Shown: positions 1-8,424 of the stretch, in pieces | Layout of the letters: each line of letters opens with the position of its first letter | How positions within the stretch are numbered: position 1 is the stretch's first letter | Source of the DNA: G963663315 sp965231905 | Lineage (GTDB): Bacteria > Pseudomonadota > Gammaproteobacteria > Arenicellales > Poriferihabitantaceae | DNA length: 64,000 bases | NCBI GenBank assembly: GCA_965231905.1 | Contig: CBDDOO010000002.1 | Location: forward strand, 434,001-498,000 | Direction: 5' to 3' | Notes under the pieces: generated by a model | Databases searched by the model: none | What the model saw: the letters and a program-made list of their open reading frames with translations, nothing else | What the model was told of the DNA's origin: nothing | Program-made: the position numbers and the translations under genes

Positions 1-542
1 TCTGCGGCAGTGGCGACCAGACAGGGTTCATCGGCTTTCAGGTCAATGCTGGCCAATGCACAGAGCGATTCACTGACGCCCGGTATGGCGGAGGCTTTGT
101 CCAGCAGTTCGTTGATCATCTCCACCGGACAGTTGCGGTCACAGCCGATGCCGAGCGTATAAACCGGTTGTCCGTAGTCACCGGAGGAAGTGGTCACGCA
201 ACGGGCGCCGATACGCTCCGCGATGCGCCGGGCCAGCGCGTCCGCCCCGCCCTGATGCCCGGATAGAAGCGGGATGACATGATCGCCGGATTCATCCAGC
301 GCCACCACCGCGGGATCCCGGTATTTGTCTTGCAGCGTCGGCGCCAGGGCACGAATCACAATCCCGATGGAGCAGATGAAAATACAGTCATGGCCTTGTG
401 TGAAGTCGTTCTGCACGGTTTCGATGAACGGGGTTGCCCGGTGTTTGTGAATGCTGGCGGGGACCACGTCCAGCAGCCTTATCCCAAGCGCGCGTCCTGG
501 CTCGGTCAGGCTGTATATGATGGCGGGCCGCTTGCGGGTCAT
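1..542 (-). CDS. cbiG: Cobalt-precorrin-5A hydrolase CbiG (partial, runs off the left edge)
   Basis: CbiG opens the ring lactone of cobalt-precorrin-5A in the anaerobic-type cobalamin route, in the cytoplasm. The first 180 residues are visible and the C-terminus lies outside the window. Reading inward from ATG at 542 there is an N-terminal CbiG domain (start MTRKRPAIIYSLTEPGRALG), a GHQGGADALAR segment near residue 95, and then the hallmark LGIGCDRNCP of the C-terminal domain near residue 131, followed by ALASIDLKADEP. The start codon overlaps the cobI stop by 4 bp (ATGA), so the two genes are translationally coupled. The identification rests on these motifs and on the surrounding cob genes. 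Confidence 0.92.
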   Translation of the reverse strand, partial: MTRKRPAIIYSLTEPGRALGIRLLDVVPASIHKHRATPFIETVQNDFTQGHDCIFICSIGIVIRALAPTLQDKYRDPAVVALDESGDHVIPLLSGHQGGADALARRIAERIGARCVTTSSGDYGQPVYTLGIGCDRNCPVEMINELLDKASAIPGVSESLCALASIDLKADEPCLVATAA

Positions 543-1291
543 TGGGTCAGGTTTCTCGAACAATGGATCAGGAATAATGAGAAATACGGTCCTGTACCGT
601 CGTCAAGTGTGGTCACGTCCCGTACGATTTTCTGTCTGGAATGTCCGGCATATTCAACGTAACAGGCGTCTTTGGAGCGGTTCGACCGGTTGATCAGTTC
701 GAGGATTCTGGCGCGGCGACGGCCGGGCTTCATGATCGCGATATTGTCGAACCGGATCAGCGTGTCGAGGATGTCGCTATCGTCCCTGCGCCCGGATATT
801 ACGGCCAGATTTTCGGTCAGTCGCGTCATTGTCGTTCCGGTCAGGGCGGCACAGGCATTGATCGAGTTGATTCCCGGCACCACAAAGGTCGGGTATTGCC
901 CGTTCAGGCGGTCATACAGACAGGAAAACGAACCAAACAGCAACGGGTCTCCCTGGCACAGGAAGCCAACATCCCGGCCTTTACCCAGATGGCGCGCGAT
1001 GATTTGCGCGGCCTGATCGTAAACCCGGTCGGCGGCCTCCCGGTTTTCACACATCGGCATCACGAAAGCCCGTTGCCGCTGCTTTGGATGGGTCGGATTG
1101 TCGAGCGCCTCGGCTGCAATCTCCCGCGCCATCGAATAACCCCGGTCGCTGGACAGCCAGGTGATCACGTCGCATTTCCGGATCAGGCGCCAGGCCTTCA
1201 GGGTCAGCAGTTCCGGGTCGCCGGGCCCGACCCCGATACCATAAAACCGTCCTGATGAATCCGGGTCGGATGCGGTCATGGCCATGTCCAC
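539..1291 (-). CDS. cobI: Precorrin-2 C20-methyltransferase (CobI/CbiL)
   Basis: SAM-dependent methyltransferase that puts a methyl group on C20 of (cobalt-)precorrin-2, committing the tetrapyrrole to corrin synthesis. The protein has 250 residues, normal for the family. The tetrapyrrole methylase fold is visible as YGIGVGPGDPELLTLKAW near residue 17, LCQGDPLLFGSF around 110 and VPGINSINACAAL around 137. It overlaps the end of cobL by 16 bp upstream and the start of cbiG by 4 bp downstream, so it sits inside one tightly packed operon transcribed leftward from the riboswitch at 3381-3545. Whether the substrate carries cobalt cannot be decided from sequence; the CbiD and CbiG neighbours favour the cobalt-early route. 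Confidence 0.93.
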   Translation of the reverse strand: MDMAMTASDPDSSGRFYGIGVGPGDPELLTLKAWRLIRKCDVITWLSSDRGYSMAREIAAEALDNPTHPKQRQRAFVMPMCENREAADRVYDQAAQIIARHLGKGRDVGFLCQGDPLLFGSFSCLYDRLNGQYPTFVVPGINSINACAALTGTTMTRLTENLAVISGRRDDSDILDTLIRFDNIAIMKPGRRRARILELINRSNRSKDACYVEYAGHSRQKIVRDVTTLDDGTGPYFSLFLIHCSRNLTQ

Positions 1292-2634
1292 AGGCTGTCA
1301 GCCGATTCCCGGGGCGGGCCGGGTCTGACGCATTTAGCGACGGTGACCGGTTTCAACGCCCTCGGCGCCGTGCCTCCGGGCAGGGTTTTCCGGACCTCGA
1401 GGGTGATTCGCTCGCGCCCCGGCTTGCCGTCGAAAAACGAAGTCAGCGCAGCCGCGCTTTGCCCGGTCACGGCGCTGGCGACCAGCTTCCCGGCCGGCTT
1501 CAACCGCTTCCAGGCGTAGTCCAGTAATTCAGGCAGTTTGCCGGGGCCGCCGCTGCCACCGATAAAGATACAGTCCGGGTCAGGCAGAGCCGCGCAGCTT
1601 GCCGGCGCCAGACCGTGTACCGGGATCAGGTTCAGGCTGGTCCCGAACCGTTCGCTATTGGTGATGATATGCCCGACACGGGCCGCGGATTGTTCAATCG
1701 CGTAAATCCGGCCACAATGGTTCCACCTGGCCCACTCGACACTGACGCTGCCGCAACCGGCGCCGATATCCCAGGCGATTTCCCCCTTTTCCGGAGACAT
1801 CAGGGAAAGGATCGTCAAGCGTGTTTCGCGTTTGCTGATCATGCCGTAGCCGGGTTTTGCCCCGGTCGAGAAAAGGTGATCGGAAATACCCGGAAAAGCA
1901 GGCAGCTCCGGCAACTCCAGGCAGGGGTCGCGCCGCTGATCAATGATGCAGACGTTCAGTGTATGAAACTCCTTGTCTGCCTGCTCCGATCCGGATCCGG
2001 CAAGCTCGCTCGCTGAAAATTGCCGTATCCGCTGCTCTGCGCTGCCCATGGCTTCGCACACCCGGATGATGGATGGACCATAGCCCTGTCGCGCCAGTTC
2101 CCTGGCAATAGCCACCGGGCCGGAGTCCCTGTCGGTAAAGACCGCGATCCGGTGACGGTGTCTGATATGCCGGCGCAGTGTATCCAGAGACCGTCCATGC
2201 AGGCTGACGACCTCCGCCTGCCGCCACGACAGACCCAGCGCATGAAAACAGGATTGAATGCTCGAAATGTTGGGATGAAACCGCAGTTTGTCCCTGGCAA
2301 TCAATCGCCCCAGCCAGTCGCCGATCCCGTAAAACAGTGCATCGCCCGAACCCAGCGCCACGATTCTGGCGGACTGGTTGGCAGCGAGCATTTCGCGCAA
2401 CCCTGAAAGCGGAGAAGGGAAAATCACCTTGCGGGCATCGCTTTTGACCCCCGAAATCTGGCTGAAGTGGCGTTTTGAGCCGTAGATCAGTTCCGCTCTG
2501 CCCAGGTCCTCGAGAGCGTCCTTTGACAGCAGGGCCTTTTCGCCACAGCCCAGGCTGACCACGCTGACCGGTGGTCCGCGCCACTGGATCGGCGCCGGCA
2601 AAACCTCCCCCGGCGCAGTCGCCGACGTTAACAT
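1276..2634 (-). CDS. cobL: Precorrin-6Y C5,15-methyltransferase (decarboxylating) CobL, CbiE-CbiT fusion
   Basis: Bifunctional enzyme that methylates C5 and C15 of precorrin-6Y/7 and decarboxylates the C12 acetate side chain. The 452 residues divide into an N-terminal CbiE-like tetrapyrrole methylase (VSVVSLGCGEKALLSKDAL near residue 23; ALGSGDALFYGIG near 92) and a C-terminal CbiT-like Rossmann methyltransferase (GEIAWDIGAGCGSVSVEWAR near 285; IFIGGSGG near 358). It overlaps cobH by 7 bp upstream and cobI by 16 bp downstream. Fused CobL is the usual proteobacterial form, whereas separate CbiE and CbiT are typical of enteric bacteria and archaea. Confidence 0.93.
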   Translation of the reverse strand: MLTSATAPGEVLPAPIQWRGPPVSVVSLGCGEKALLSKDALEDLGRAELIYGSKRHFSQISGVKSDARKVIFPSPLSGLREMLAANQSARIVALGSGDALFYGIGDWLGRLIARDKLRFHPNISSIQSCFHALGLSWRQAEVVSLHGRSLDTLRRHIRHRHRIAVFTDRDSGPVAIARELARQGYGPSIIRVCEAMGSAEQRIRQFSASELAGSGSEQADKEFHTLNVCIIDQRRDPCLELPELPAFPGISDHLFSTGAKPGYGMISKRETRLTILSLMSPEKGEIAWDIGAGCGSVSVEWARWNHCGRIYAIEQSAARVGHIITNSERFGTSLNLIPVHGLAPASCAALPDPDCIFIGGSGGPGKLPELLDYAWKRLKPAGKLVASAVTGQSAAALTSFFDGKPGRERITLEVRKTLPGGTAPRALKPVTVAKCVRPGPPRESADSLWTWP

Positions 2635-3266
2635 CGGCTGCCCCTCTTAAGCCGCGCCAGCGAGTTGAATACCGCCGCCGCCAATGCGCTGCCGCCGCTG
2701 CGGCCAAGAATCGTGATGTACTCAACGCCCAGTCCGGCCTGATGATCAACCAGATATTGCTTGGACTCGGCAGCGCCGACAAAACCCACCGGGACACCAA
2801 TCACCAGCGCCGGTTTTGCCGCGCTTTCTTCCAGTAATTCCATCAGGCGGAACAGCGCAGTAGGAGCATTGCCGACAATCGCAATGCTGCCCTCGAGATA
2901 CGGCAACCAGAACTGTACCGCGGTCATTGCCCGTGACTGGTTGTTTTGCCGGGCCAGGCCGGCCACCGCCGGGTCATTCAGGAAGCAATGCGGCGGGCTG
3001 TCGAGGAACCGTTTGCTCAGCCCGTGCCTGACCATTTCCGTGTCGCACAGGATATTACAGCCGGCGTTCAACGCGGCAATCCCGGCCGCTACCGCATCCT
3101 GGCTGAATCGAACCTGCCGCGCGACTTGTGGATAGCTGCAGGTATGCACCAGCCGCATCACCACCTGGCGCTCCTGCCCGGAAAATCCGGACAGGTCGGT
3201 TGCTTCGCGAATCATGGCGAAGGACTTGTCCTCGATTCGGGCAGGGTCTTTCAGGTAATCATCCAC
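2628..3266 (-). CDS. cobH: Precorrin-8X methylmutase CobH/CbiC
   Basis: Moves the methyl group from C11 to C12 of (cobalt-)precorrin-8X to give hydrogenobyrinate or cobyrinate. The protein has 212 residues, the usual length. Family features include the N-terminal PARIEDKSFAMIREATDLSGF, CDTEMVRHGLSKR in the middle and VIGVPVGFVGAAESKQYL near the C-terminus. The start is GTG at 3266; no in-frame ATG lies close by. It is the first gene behind the cobalamin riboswitch and is followed without a gap by cobL, cobI and cbiG. Confidence 0.93.
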   Translation of the reverse strand: MDDYLKDPARIEDKSFAMIREATDLSGFSGQERQVVMRLVHTCSYPQVARQVRFSQDAVAAGIAALNAGCNILCDTEMVRHGLSKRFLDSPPHCFLNDPAVAGLARQNNQSRAMTAVQFWLPYLEGSIAIVGNAPTALFRLMELLEESAAKPALVIGVPVGFVGAAESKQYLVDHQAGLGVEYITILGRSGGSALAAAVFNSLARLKRGSRC

Positions 3267-3380
3267 GCGGCAGACCGTGTCCGGCGCCGCCAGCCTGTCC
3301 GGGGAGAAGGAGTTTGAATCGGTTCATCGGTTTTTCCCAAATAAGGCCCCACCCGGCCTGTTGTCAGCGAAAATCGCCGT

Positions 3381-3545
3381 GTTCAGGTCTCCTGGCTTGC
3401 AGGTATGGTCACTCCAGGCCTTCCCGGGGAAACATGATTCCCCAGTGGCGAAGATGTGGGTGACACCTTGCATACAGTTGCGGGGGCAGCTACGGCTTGA
3501 TATGAGGCATTTACCGTATTCCCTGACCACCCGTGTATTTTAACG
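3381..3545 (-). promoter_or_regulatory. Cobalamin riboswitch upstream of cobH
   Basis: Reading the minus strand from about 3545 to 3381, the conserved blocks of the cobalamin aptamer occur in order: GGGAATACGGT, the B12-box core AAGCCGTAGCTGCCCCCGC followed by AACTGTA, GCCACTGGGGAA, CCGGGAAGGC and finally AAGCCAGGAGACCTG. This is an essentially complete class-I cobalamin riboswitch. It lies between the stop of cobK and the start of cobH, about 115 nt before the GTG, and so should switch off cobH-cobL-cobI-cbiG when adenosylcobalamin is abundant. A weak GC-rich hairpin between aptamer and start codon may be the expression platform (inference). Confidence 0.95.
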
Positions 3546-3577
3546 GCAATCGTCGAGAATAAACAGCCCGCAACCCC

Positions 3578-4327
3578 TTATTTCGTCATCCCGCCGTCAA
3601 CCGCCGCAATCAGCGATGCAATCCTGTCGAAACAGCGTGCAGCCGGGGGAAGTTCGGGTCGCTCCTGCACATAGACAGGGAGGTCGAGCGCGGTTGCGGC
3701 GTCGAGTTTGGCCGCCACCCGGCTACAACCACTGTTCTTGCTGATCAGCGCGTCCACCCGGTATCTGCGCATCAGGTCCAGTTCCCCGGCCAGGTCAAAA
3801 GGTCCGATCGCATTGATCTGGATGATTCCCTCGACCGGATCGAAGGGGCGGGCGCTGCGCACCAACCATTGCTGGCGGGATGGCCGCTGGTCGGCAAACT
3901 GGAGGGCGCTGGCCCCGATCGAGAAAAACGGCCGCCGGAAATGACCGATCTGCGGCAACAGGTCATGCCACTGCCGATAGTCGTGCCAGCGCGGATGATC
4001 GTCGCGGTTCCATCCCGGCCGATTGAATCGCCAGCACAAAATGGCGGCATCGGCTGCCGCAGTCACTGCGTTTACAGATATGTTGACTGCATAAGGATGG
4101 GTCGAATCGATCAGCAGGTCAATCCGGTTTGCCCGGCAATACCCGGCCAGCCCCTGCGCGCCGTCACTGTGGCCGGTACTGAACCCGCCGCTGTGAATGG
4201 TACAGGGAAGGTCGGGTTGTCGCACCAGGCCGGCGATGCTGTAAATCACATCATGACCCGATTCGACCAGCGCCAGCGCCAGCGCCCTGGATTCCGCGAT
4301 ACCCCCCAGGACCAGGATCTTCATCAA
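3578..4327 (-). CDS. cobK: (Cobalt-)precorrin-6A reductase CobK/CbiJ
   Basis: NAD(P)H-dependent reductase that reduces the macrocycle of precorrin-6A. The protein has 249 residues, normal for the family. The N-terminal MKILVLGGIAESRALALAL is the dinucleotide-binding start, IDSTHPYAVNIS near residue 95 is the family motif, and ALISKNSGCSRVAAKLDAA lies near the C-terminus. The start overlaps the stop of cbiD by 4 bp (ATGA). It lies upstream of the riboswitch and so belongs to a second leftward unit with cbiD and the permease. Confidence 0.9.
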   Translation of the reverse strand: MMKILVLGGIAESRALALALVESGHDVIYSIAGLVRQPDLPCTIHSGGFSTGHSDGAQGLAGYCRANRIDLLIDSTHPYAVNISVNAVTAAADAAILCWRFNRPGWNRDDHPRWHDYRQWHDLLPQIGHFRRPFFSIGASALQFADQRPSRQQWLVRSARPFDPVEGIIQINAIGPFDLAGELDLMRRYRVDALISKNSGCSRVAAKLDAATALDLPVYVQERPELPPAARCFDRIASLIAAVDGGMTK

Positions 4328-5421
4328 TGCCCTGACGCAGAGCCGACCAGTACGCCGTCCCTGTCGAGTGTGTATACATCAATTTCGCAAGCGCTTCGGG
4401 TCGCCTTGAGAGCCGTCTCCCTGGCCAGCGAACAGATTTTGTCGGCAAGGGGGAGGTTCGCGTCCTGGCACCGGGCCAGGGCTTCAAGACTGGTGTTGGC
4501 GCCCATGATCCGCTCTCTCAAAACCCGGTCGCCGCCCACTTTCACCGCCTGTTCCGCCAGAAACCCGAAATCAATGGATGAATCCTTGCTGTGCAGCGAT
4601 TGGTGACCCGCCGCCAGTTTGCTGATCTTGCCGAAGCCGCCGCAGATACTCAGTTTCTCCATCGGCACCCGGCGCAGGCGCTTGAGCACGGCTCCGGCAA
4701 AATCCCCCATTTCCACCACCGCCATATCGGTAAGAGCCAGGGCGGATTGAATGTAGTCTTCGCTGGTCGAACCGGTCGCCGCGGCGATATGCCGGATGCC
4801 ATTGGCATGGGCCACATCAATTGACTGATGGATCGAGGCGATGAATGCGGAACAGGAATAGGGGCGGACGATGCCGGTGGTTCCAAGAATCGAGAGTCCG
4901 CCGAGAATACCCAAACGGCCATTCATCGTTTTCAACGCAATCCGTTCTCCATCGACAACACCGATCATGACCTCGAAACCGCCGCCGTAACCGGCGTCGC
5001 AGGCCAGGGTTTCAAGATGCCCGGTCATCATTTTCCTCGGCGCCGGGTTGATGGCCGCCTCACCGATGTCAAGCGACAGCCCGGACCGGGTGACCGTGCC
5101 GACGCCGGGGCCCGCGTGAAACCGTATCCCCGGTTCGTCCGACAACTCGACTTCGGCAAATATCGTGGCGCCATGAGTGTCATCCGGATCATCGCCCGCG
5201 TCCTTGATCGTACTGGCGCGGGCGCGGCAGTCGTTCAGCAACCTGCATTCTTCCAGCCGGAAACTGACCTGCCGGCCTTTCGGCAGCGTGATGGTCGCGG
5301 TTTCGGTTGCGCGGCCATTCAGCAACAGGTCGGCGGCAGCCAGCGAGGTCGCCGTCGCGCATGCGCCCGTGGTAAATCCACTGCGCAGCCGGGTTTTTTT
5401 CTCCGGGGTTTCGTCACGCAT
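4324..5421 (-). CDS. cbiD: Cobalt-precorrin-5B C1-methyltransferase CbiD
   Basis: Methylates C1 of cobalt-precorrin-5B in the cobalt-early pathway. The protein has 365 residues, the typical length. The N-terminus reads RLRSGFTTGACATATSLAAA, the signature of CbiD; later blocks include GPGVGTVTRSGL, GGLSILGTTGIVRPYS and ICGGFGKISKLAAGH. It is coupled to cobK by a 4-bp overlap. Finding CbiD and CbiG beside CobL-type fused enzymes indicates the oxygen-independent early-cobalt chemistry with proteobacterial gene forms, a mixture that is common in proteobacteria. Confidence 0.94.
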   Translation of the reverse strand: MRDETPEKKTRLRSGFTTGACATATSLAAADLLLNGRATETATITLPKGRQVSFRLEECRLLNDCRARASTIKDAGDDPDDTHGATIFAEVELSDEPGIRFHAGPGVGTVTRSGLSLDIGEAAINPAPRKMMTGHLETLACDAGYGGGFEVMIGVVDGERIALKTMNGRLGILGGLSILGTTGIVRPYSCSAFIASIHQSIDVAHANGIRHIAAATGSTSEDYIQSALALTDMAVVEMGDFAGAVLKRLRRVPMEKLSICGGFGKISKLAAGHQSLHSKDSSIDFGFLAEQAVKVGGDRVLRERIMGANTSLEALARCQDANLPLADKICSLARETALKATRSACEIDVYTLDRDGVLVGSASGH

Positions 5422-5446
5422 CGCTAACGGTCATCAAAACCCGGGG

Positions 5447-6139
5447 CTAATGGAGCAACCAGTATGCGCCGACCCCGATTGAAGCAGAGGCGATCAGCAA
5501 TCGGCTGGCATGGAACAGCTTCTGTCCAAAGCCCGCGACCCAGTTCTGCAACCGTCCGAAGAACAATCCGAAAACCAGCATCGAAACCAGGACACCCAGG
5601 CAGAACAGGACGATATACATTACCCCGGCTAATATACCGGTTCCAACCGGCGCGGCGCCGGCAACCGGAATCAGCGCCAGCACAGGGGCGCTGCCTGCCA
5701 GGCCGTGGGTCGCCCCGATCAGGATGGGTCGATGATGATGTTGCCCGTGCCCGCCAGGTGTGGATAAATGAATGTGGGTGACATCGCCATGGCGATGCGC
5801 TTTCAGGGTCAGGCGGTTGCGACAGACTTGCCAGCATATCCAGACGCCGAGTGTGATCAGAATCACGCTGACCAGCTTTTCCGCGAGCAGGGTGGCCGAG
5901 GCGGGCAACTGAATCCGGGTAAGAATGAACAATAATCCCAGCGACAGGATAATGGCGCCATGACCGAATGCCCAGCGGCAGCAATATCCCGGCATCCGGC
6001 GAACCAGGCGGCGGCGGTCATCACCGTTATTGGCAGAAGCCAGCGAAGAGACAGCCATAATATGATCGGCGTCCAGGGCATGCACCAGCCCCAGGCTGAA
6101 ACCCAGTGTCAGCAGACTATAGATTGAGGCGTGTTCCAT
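5447..6139 (-). CDS. Nickel/cobalt permease-like membrane protein (HoxN/NiCoT or UreH type)
   Basis: Integral membrane protein of 230 residues with about six hydrophobic segments. The first helix carries HALDADHI, matching the His-x4-Asp-His metal-binding signature of NiCoT and related Ni2+/Co2+ permeases. A long cytoplasmic-type loop around residues 115-140 is rich in histidine (HRHGDVTHIHL, GHGQHHHR), and GATHGLAGSAPVLAL is a second conserved block. It is the first gene of the leftward unit with cbiD and cobK, 25 bp before cbiD, which argues for cobalt uptake serving corrin synthesis. Substrate preference is inferred from context. Confidence 0.78.
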   Translation of the reverse strand: MEHASIYSLLTLGFSLGLVHALDADHIMAVSSLASANNGDDRRRLVRRMPGYCCRWAFGHGAIILSLGLLFILTRIQLPASATLLAEKLVSVILITLGVWICWQVCRNRLTLKAHRHGDVTHIHLSTPGGHGQHHHRPILIGATHGLAGSAPVLALIPVAGAAPVGTGILAGVMYIVLFCLGVLVSMLVFGLFFGRLQNWVAGFGQKLFHASRLLIASASIGVGAYWLLH

Positions 6140-6311
6140 GGATGGGGTCAGGACAGGATAAGATAAGGGGCAGGTTCGATCAGCATTCCATGTTTTTCCG
6201 GATCAATGTATTCTACGTCTGTAAAGAGAATCACGCCACAGGTTTCAGGTCACGTTATGTTGCTCACAAGGTTCGCCGCCGGGTCTGTCCCGGAGTTTCC
6301 CTGACAGTCCT

Positions 6312-7652
6312 TTGGAAGTCTCCCACAACTGCCTCGCCACGATGATTGCGGCGCCCGGCTCCGGGCAGGGCAAGACCATCCTGACTGCCGCTATGGCGCG
6401 CCGCTTCGTCAACCAGGGTAAATCAGTCCGGGTTATCAAGATCGGCCCGGATTATCTCGATCCGACCATACTGGAGCTGGCCTCCCGGCAGAGCGTTTGC
6501 AACCTCGATTTATGGATGATGGGGGAATCGCATTGCCGCAACCTGCTGGTTGGAGCGGCTTTTACAAGCGACGTTGTGCTGGTGGAGAGCCTGATGGGAC
6601 TGTATGACAACGTGCCCGATAATATGCAGTTGGCAAGACGGTTCGGATTGCCGGTCACGCTGGTGATGAATGCCGCCAAATATGCCCAGACTGCCGCCGC
6701 CATCGTCGAGGGGCTGAAAAATTACCAGACAGAACAGGCGCAAGGGCGGGCGGAAGAAAATCAGGAAGAAAATCATAACCAGGCGAAGATCACATCGGTG
6801 ATCGGTAATTGCGTCGGCAGTGACAACCATCACCGTCTGTTGCGGGAGTCGGTTGGTGAGGACTATGCGGGCAGTATCCGGCGGGACGAGAGAATGGCGC
6901 TGCCGCTCAGGCATCTCGGGTTGATCCAGGCTGCGGACATCGCGGGGCTGGACCGGCAACTTGACCGGGCTGCCCAGGCGCTGGATGAATTCGGCATTGA
7001 CGTTCCGTTGCAGCAGGTCCGGTTCAGGGCAGATCATCCGATTCAACCCCCCCGACTGCTCGAAGGCAGGACCATCGCGGTGGCCAGCGATGCCGGTTTC
7101 AGTTTCATTTACCCCGAAAACATCCGCCTGCTCGAATCCCTTGGCGCTTGCATCGTTCGTTTTTCCCCGTTGAATAATGAGTCATTGCCCCGGTGCGACG
7201 CGGTCTGGCTGCCTGGGGGATACCCTGAACTGCATCTTGAAAAGCTGTCGGCGGCGCAGCGGACAAAAAGCCATCTGCAGGAACATCACCGCAACGGCAA
7301 GCCGATACTCGCAGAGTGCGGCGGCATGATGGCCGCGTGTCAGGCCATCACCGGCCAGGGCGGGGAAACCGGGTCAGGGTTCGGTCTGTTTGCCGCGACC
7401 TGCGCGCTGACCGGCGGATTGCAGGGTATCGGATTGCAGAAAATCGACTATGGCCACGGTGAGTTACGGGGGCACTCGTTCCATCACTCGGTCATTGCGC
7501 CGACTGACCCGCGCCGCGCCGCCGATGGCTTCGGGCAGAGGCAGGATGGAGGGCGGGGCGAAGCCTTCTGGCAATCGGGGAAACTGACATTGACCTGGCT
7601 GCACCACTACTTCCCGTCCAACCCGCAAGCCGCCGCCGCTCTTTTGTCATAA
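6312..7652 (+). CDS. cobB: Cobyrinate a,c-diamide synthase CobB/CbiA
   Basis: ATP- and glutamine-dependent amidation of the a and c carboxylates of cobyrinate or hydrogenobyrinate. The 446 residues contain an N-terminal P-loop (IAAPGSGQGKTILTAA), a KIGPDYLDP block, VLVESLMGLYD near residue 93, and a C-terminal class-I glutamine amidotransferase domain with nucleophile Cys in LAECGGMMAA near residue 336. The start is probably TTG at 6312, because SHNC before the P-loop matches the N-terminus common in relatives; ATG at 6342 would cut into the first strand. It is divergent from the permease gene. The 170-bp gap between them contains no recognisable riboswitch. Confidence 0.92.
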   Translation: MEVSHNCLATMIAAPGSGQGKTILTAAMARRFVNQGKSVRVIKIGPDYLDPTILELASRQSVCNLDLWMMGESHCRNLLVGAAFTSDVVLVESLMGLYDNVPDNMQLARRFGLPVTLVMNAAKYAQTAAAIVEGLKNYQTEQAQGRAEENQEENHNQAKITSVIGNCVGSDNHHRLLRESVGEDYAGSIRRDERMALPLRHLGLIQAADIAGLDRQLDRAAQALDEFGIDVPLQQVRFRADHPIQPPRLLEGRTIAVASDAGFSFIYPENIRLLESLGACIVRFSPLNNESLPRCDAVWLPGGYPELHLEKLSAAQRTKSHLQEHHRNGKPILAECGGMMAACQAITGQGGETGSGFGLFAATCALTGGLQGIGLQKIDYGHGELRGHSFHHSVIAPTDPRRAADGFGQRQDGGRGEAFWQSGKLTLTWLHHYFPSNPQAAAALLS

Positions 7653-7673
7653 ACAGACTATCGCACGGACTGA

Positions 7674-7829
7674 ATGGACTGGACGGGCAAACGGGCACAC
7701 TTTCGGCCATGCCTGAGTATCGAACAGCCGGGAACCTTCAAGCGATACGGGCAATGGACAGTTACATACCCGGACGGAACGGTTAAAAAAGGCCAGTATG
7801 TAAACGGTGAACTACAGGGGCAACAATAA
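7674..7829 (+). pseudogene. Short MORN-repeat-like fragment
   Basis: A 51-codon reading frame begins at ATG 7674, 21 bp after cobB. Its C-terminal half reads RYGQWTVTYPDGTVKKGQY then VNGELQGQQ, which fits the MORN repeat pattern of Y-x-G-x-(V/L/M)-x-(Y/D)-P-D-G plus G-x(Y)-x-x-G. One to two repeats are present and no signal or membrane segment is seen. Full MORN proteins have many repeats, so this is most likely the remnant of a longer gene, or a very small protein. No clear ribosome binding site was found. Confidence 0.35.
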
Positions 7830-7944
7830 CGCAACCAGCGCGGTCACAAGGCGAACCTGGAAAAATCAATCAGAGCTGGATTGACCTTGCGGCGCAACCC
7901 GGCCAGAATAGGAACACCAAGAAAGAACAGACAGGCAACGAACC

Positions 7945-8241
7945 ATGACAACCGTAGCGACAGACACACTGGCCGCAATGCGGAAACTGGAAAAGGCCGG
8001 ATTCAAGACCGAGCAGGCCGAAGCAGTGGCCGAAGTTATGGCGAACCAGTCCGGCGAACTGGCGACAAAGGGTGATATTACCGGATTACGGCGGGAAATG
8101 GCTGGCCTGGAGAAATCATTAAAGGGCGATATTGCCGGATTGCGCTGGATGTTCGGATTACATTTTGCTTTTACGCTGGTTATGTTGGGCTTTTTGTTCG
8201 CTATCTGGCGCGATGTATCCAGTTTGGCGGTGGGCGGCTGA
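7945..8241 (+). CDS. Small coiled-coil, membrane-anchored protein (DUF1640-like)
   Basis: The protein has 98 residues. Residues 1-35 form a predicted helix (LAAMRKLEKAGFKTEQAEAV), followed by charged helical repeats with TKGDITGLRREMAGLEK and KGDIAGLRW. A C-terminal transmembrane helix (about 70-90, ALLF-type hydrophobic run FAFTLVMLGFLFAIW) ends the protein. The layout (helix, KADIxxL-type repeats, C-terminal anchor) is that of the DUF1640/CCDC90-like family. Three longer relatives occur at 47930, 49600 and 51205. It stands alone between cobB and glpK and lacks the leaderless promoter of those relatives. Function is unknown. The flanks 7830-7944 and 8242-8424 hold nothing I recognise. Confidence 0.6.
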   Translation: MTTVATDTLAAMRKLEKAGFKTEQAEAVAEVMANQSGELATKGDITGLRREMAGLEKSLKGDIAGLRWMFGLHFAFTLVMLGFLFAIWRDVSSLAVGG

Positions 8242-8424
8242 TAGTGCGGTTGTCCCGGACTGGATAAAATTCCGGCCAGTCCATCCACAAGCCTACCAAC
8301 CCGGCCAGCCGGGAATCCCATTCTACCCGTCCAGCGCGTGGCAGGCTGAAAAGCCGGACAGAATACCAAGAGGCAGATGCACTAAGGTCTCCCCATTTAG
8401 CGCGAATGCCCGTGAACCGACTAA

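Noticed and set aside
1940..2800. Alternative minus-strand frames inside cobL and cobH
   Set aside because: They overlap genes with complete family motifs; high-GC DNA gives such frames by chance.
6140..6311. Second cobalamin riboswitch in front of cobB or the permease
   Set aside because: Neither strand shows the B12-box or the GCCACTG and GGGAAGGC blocks seen at 3381-3545.
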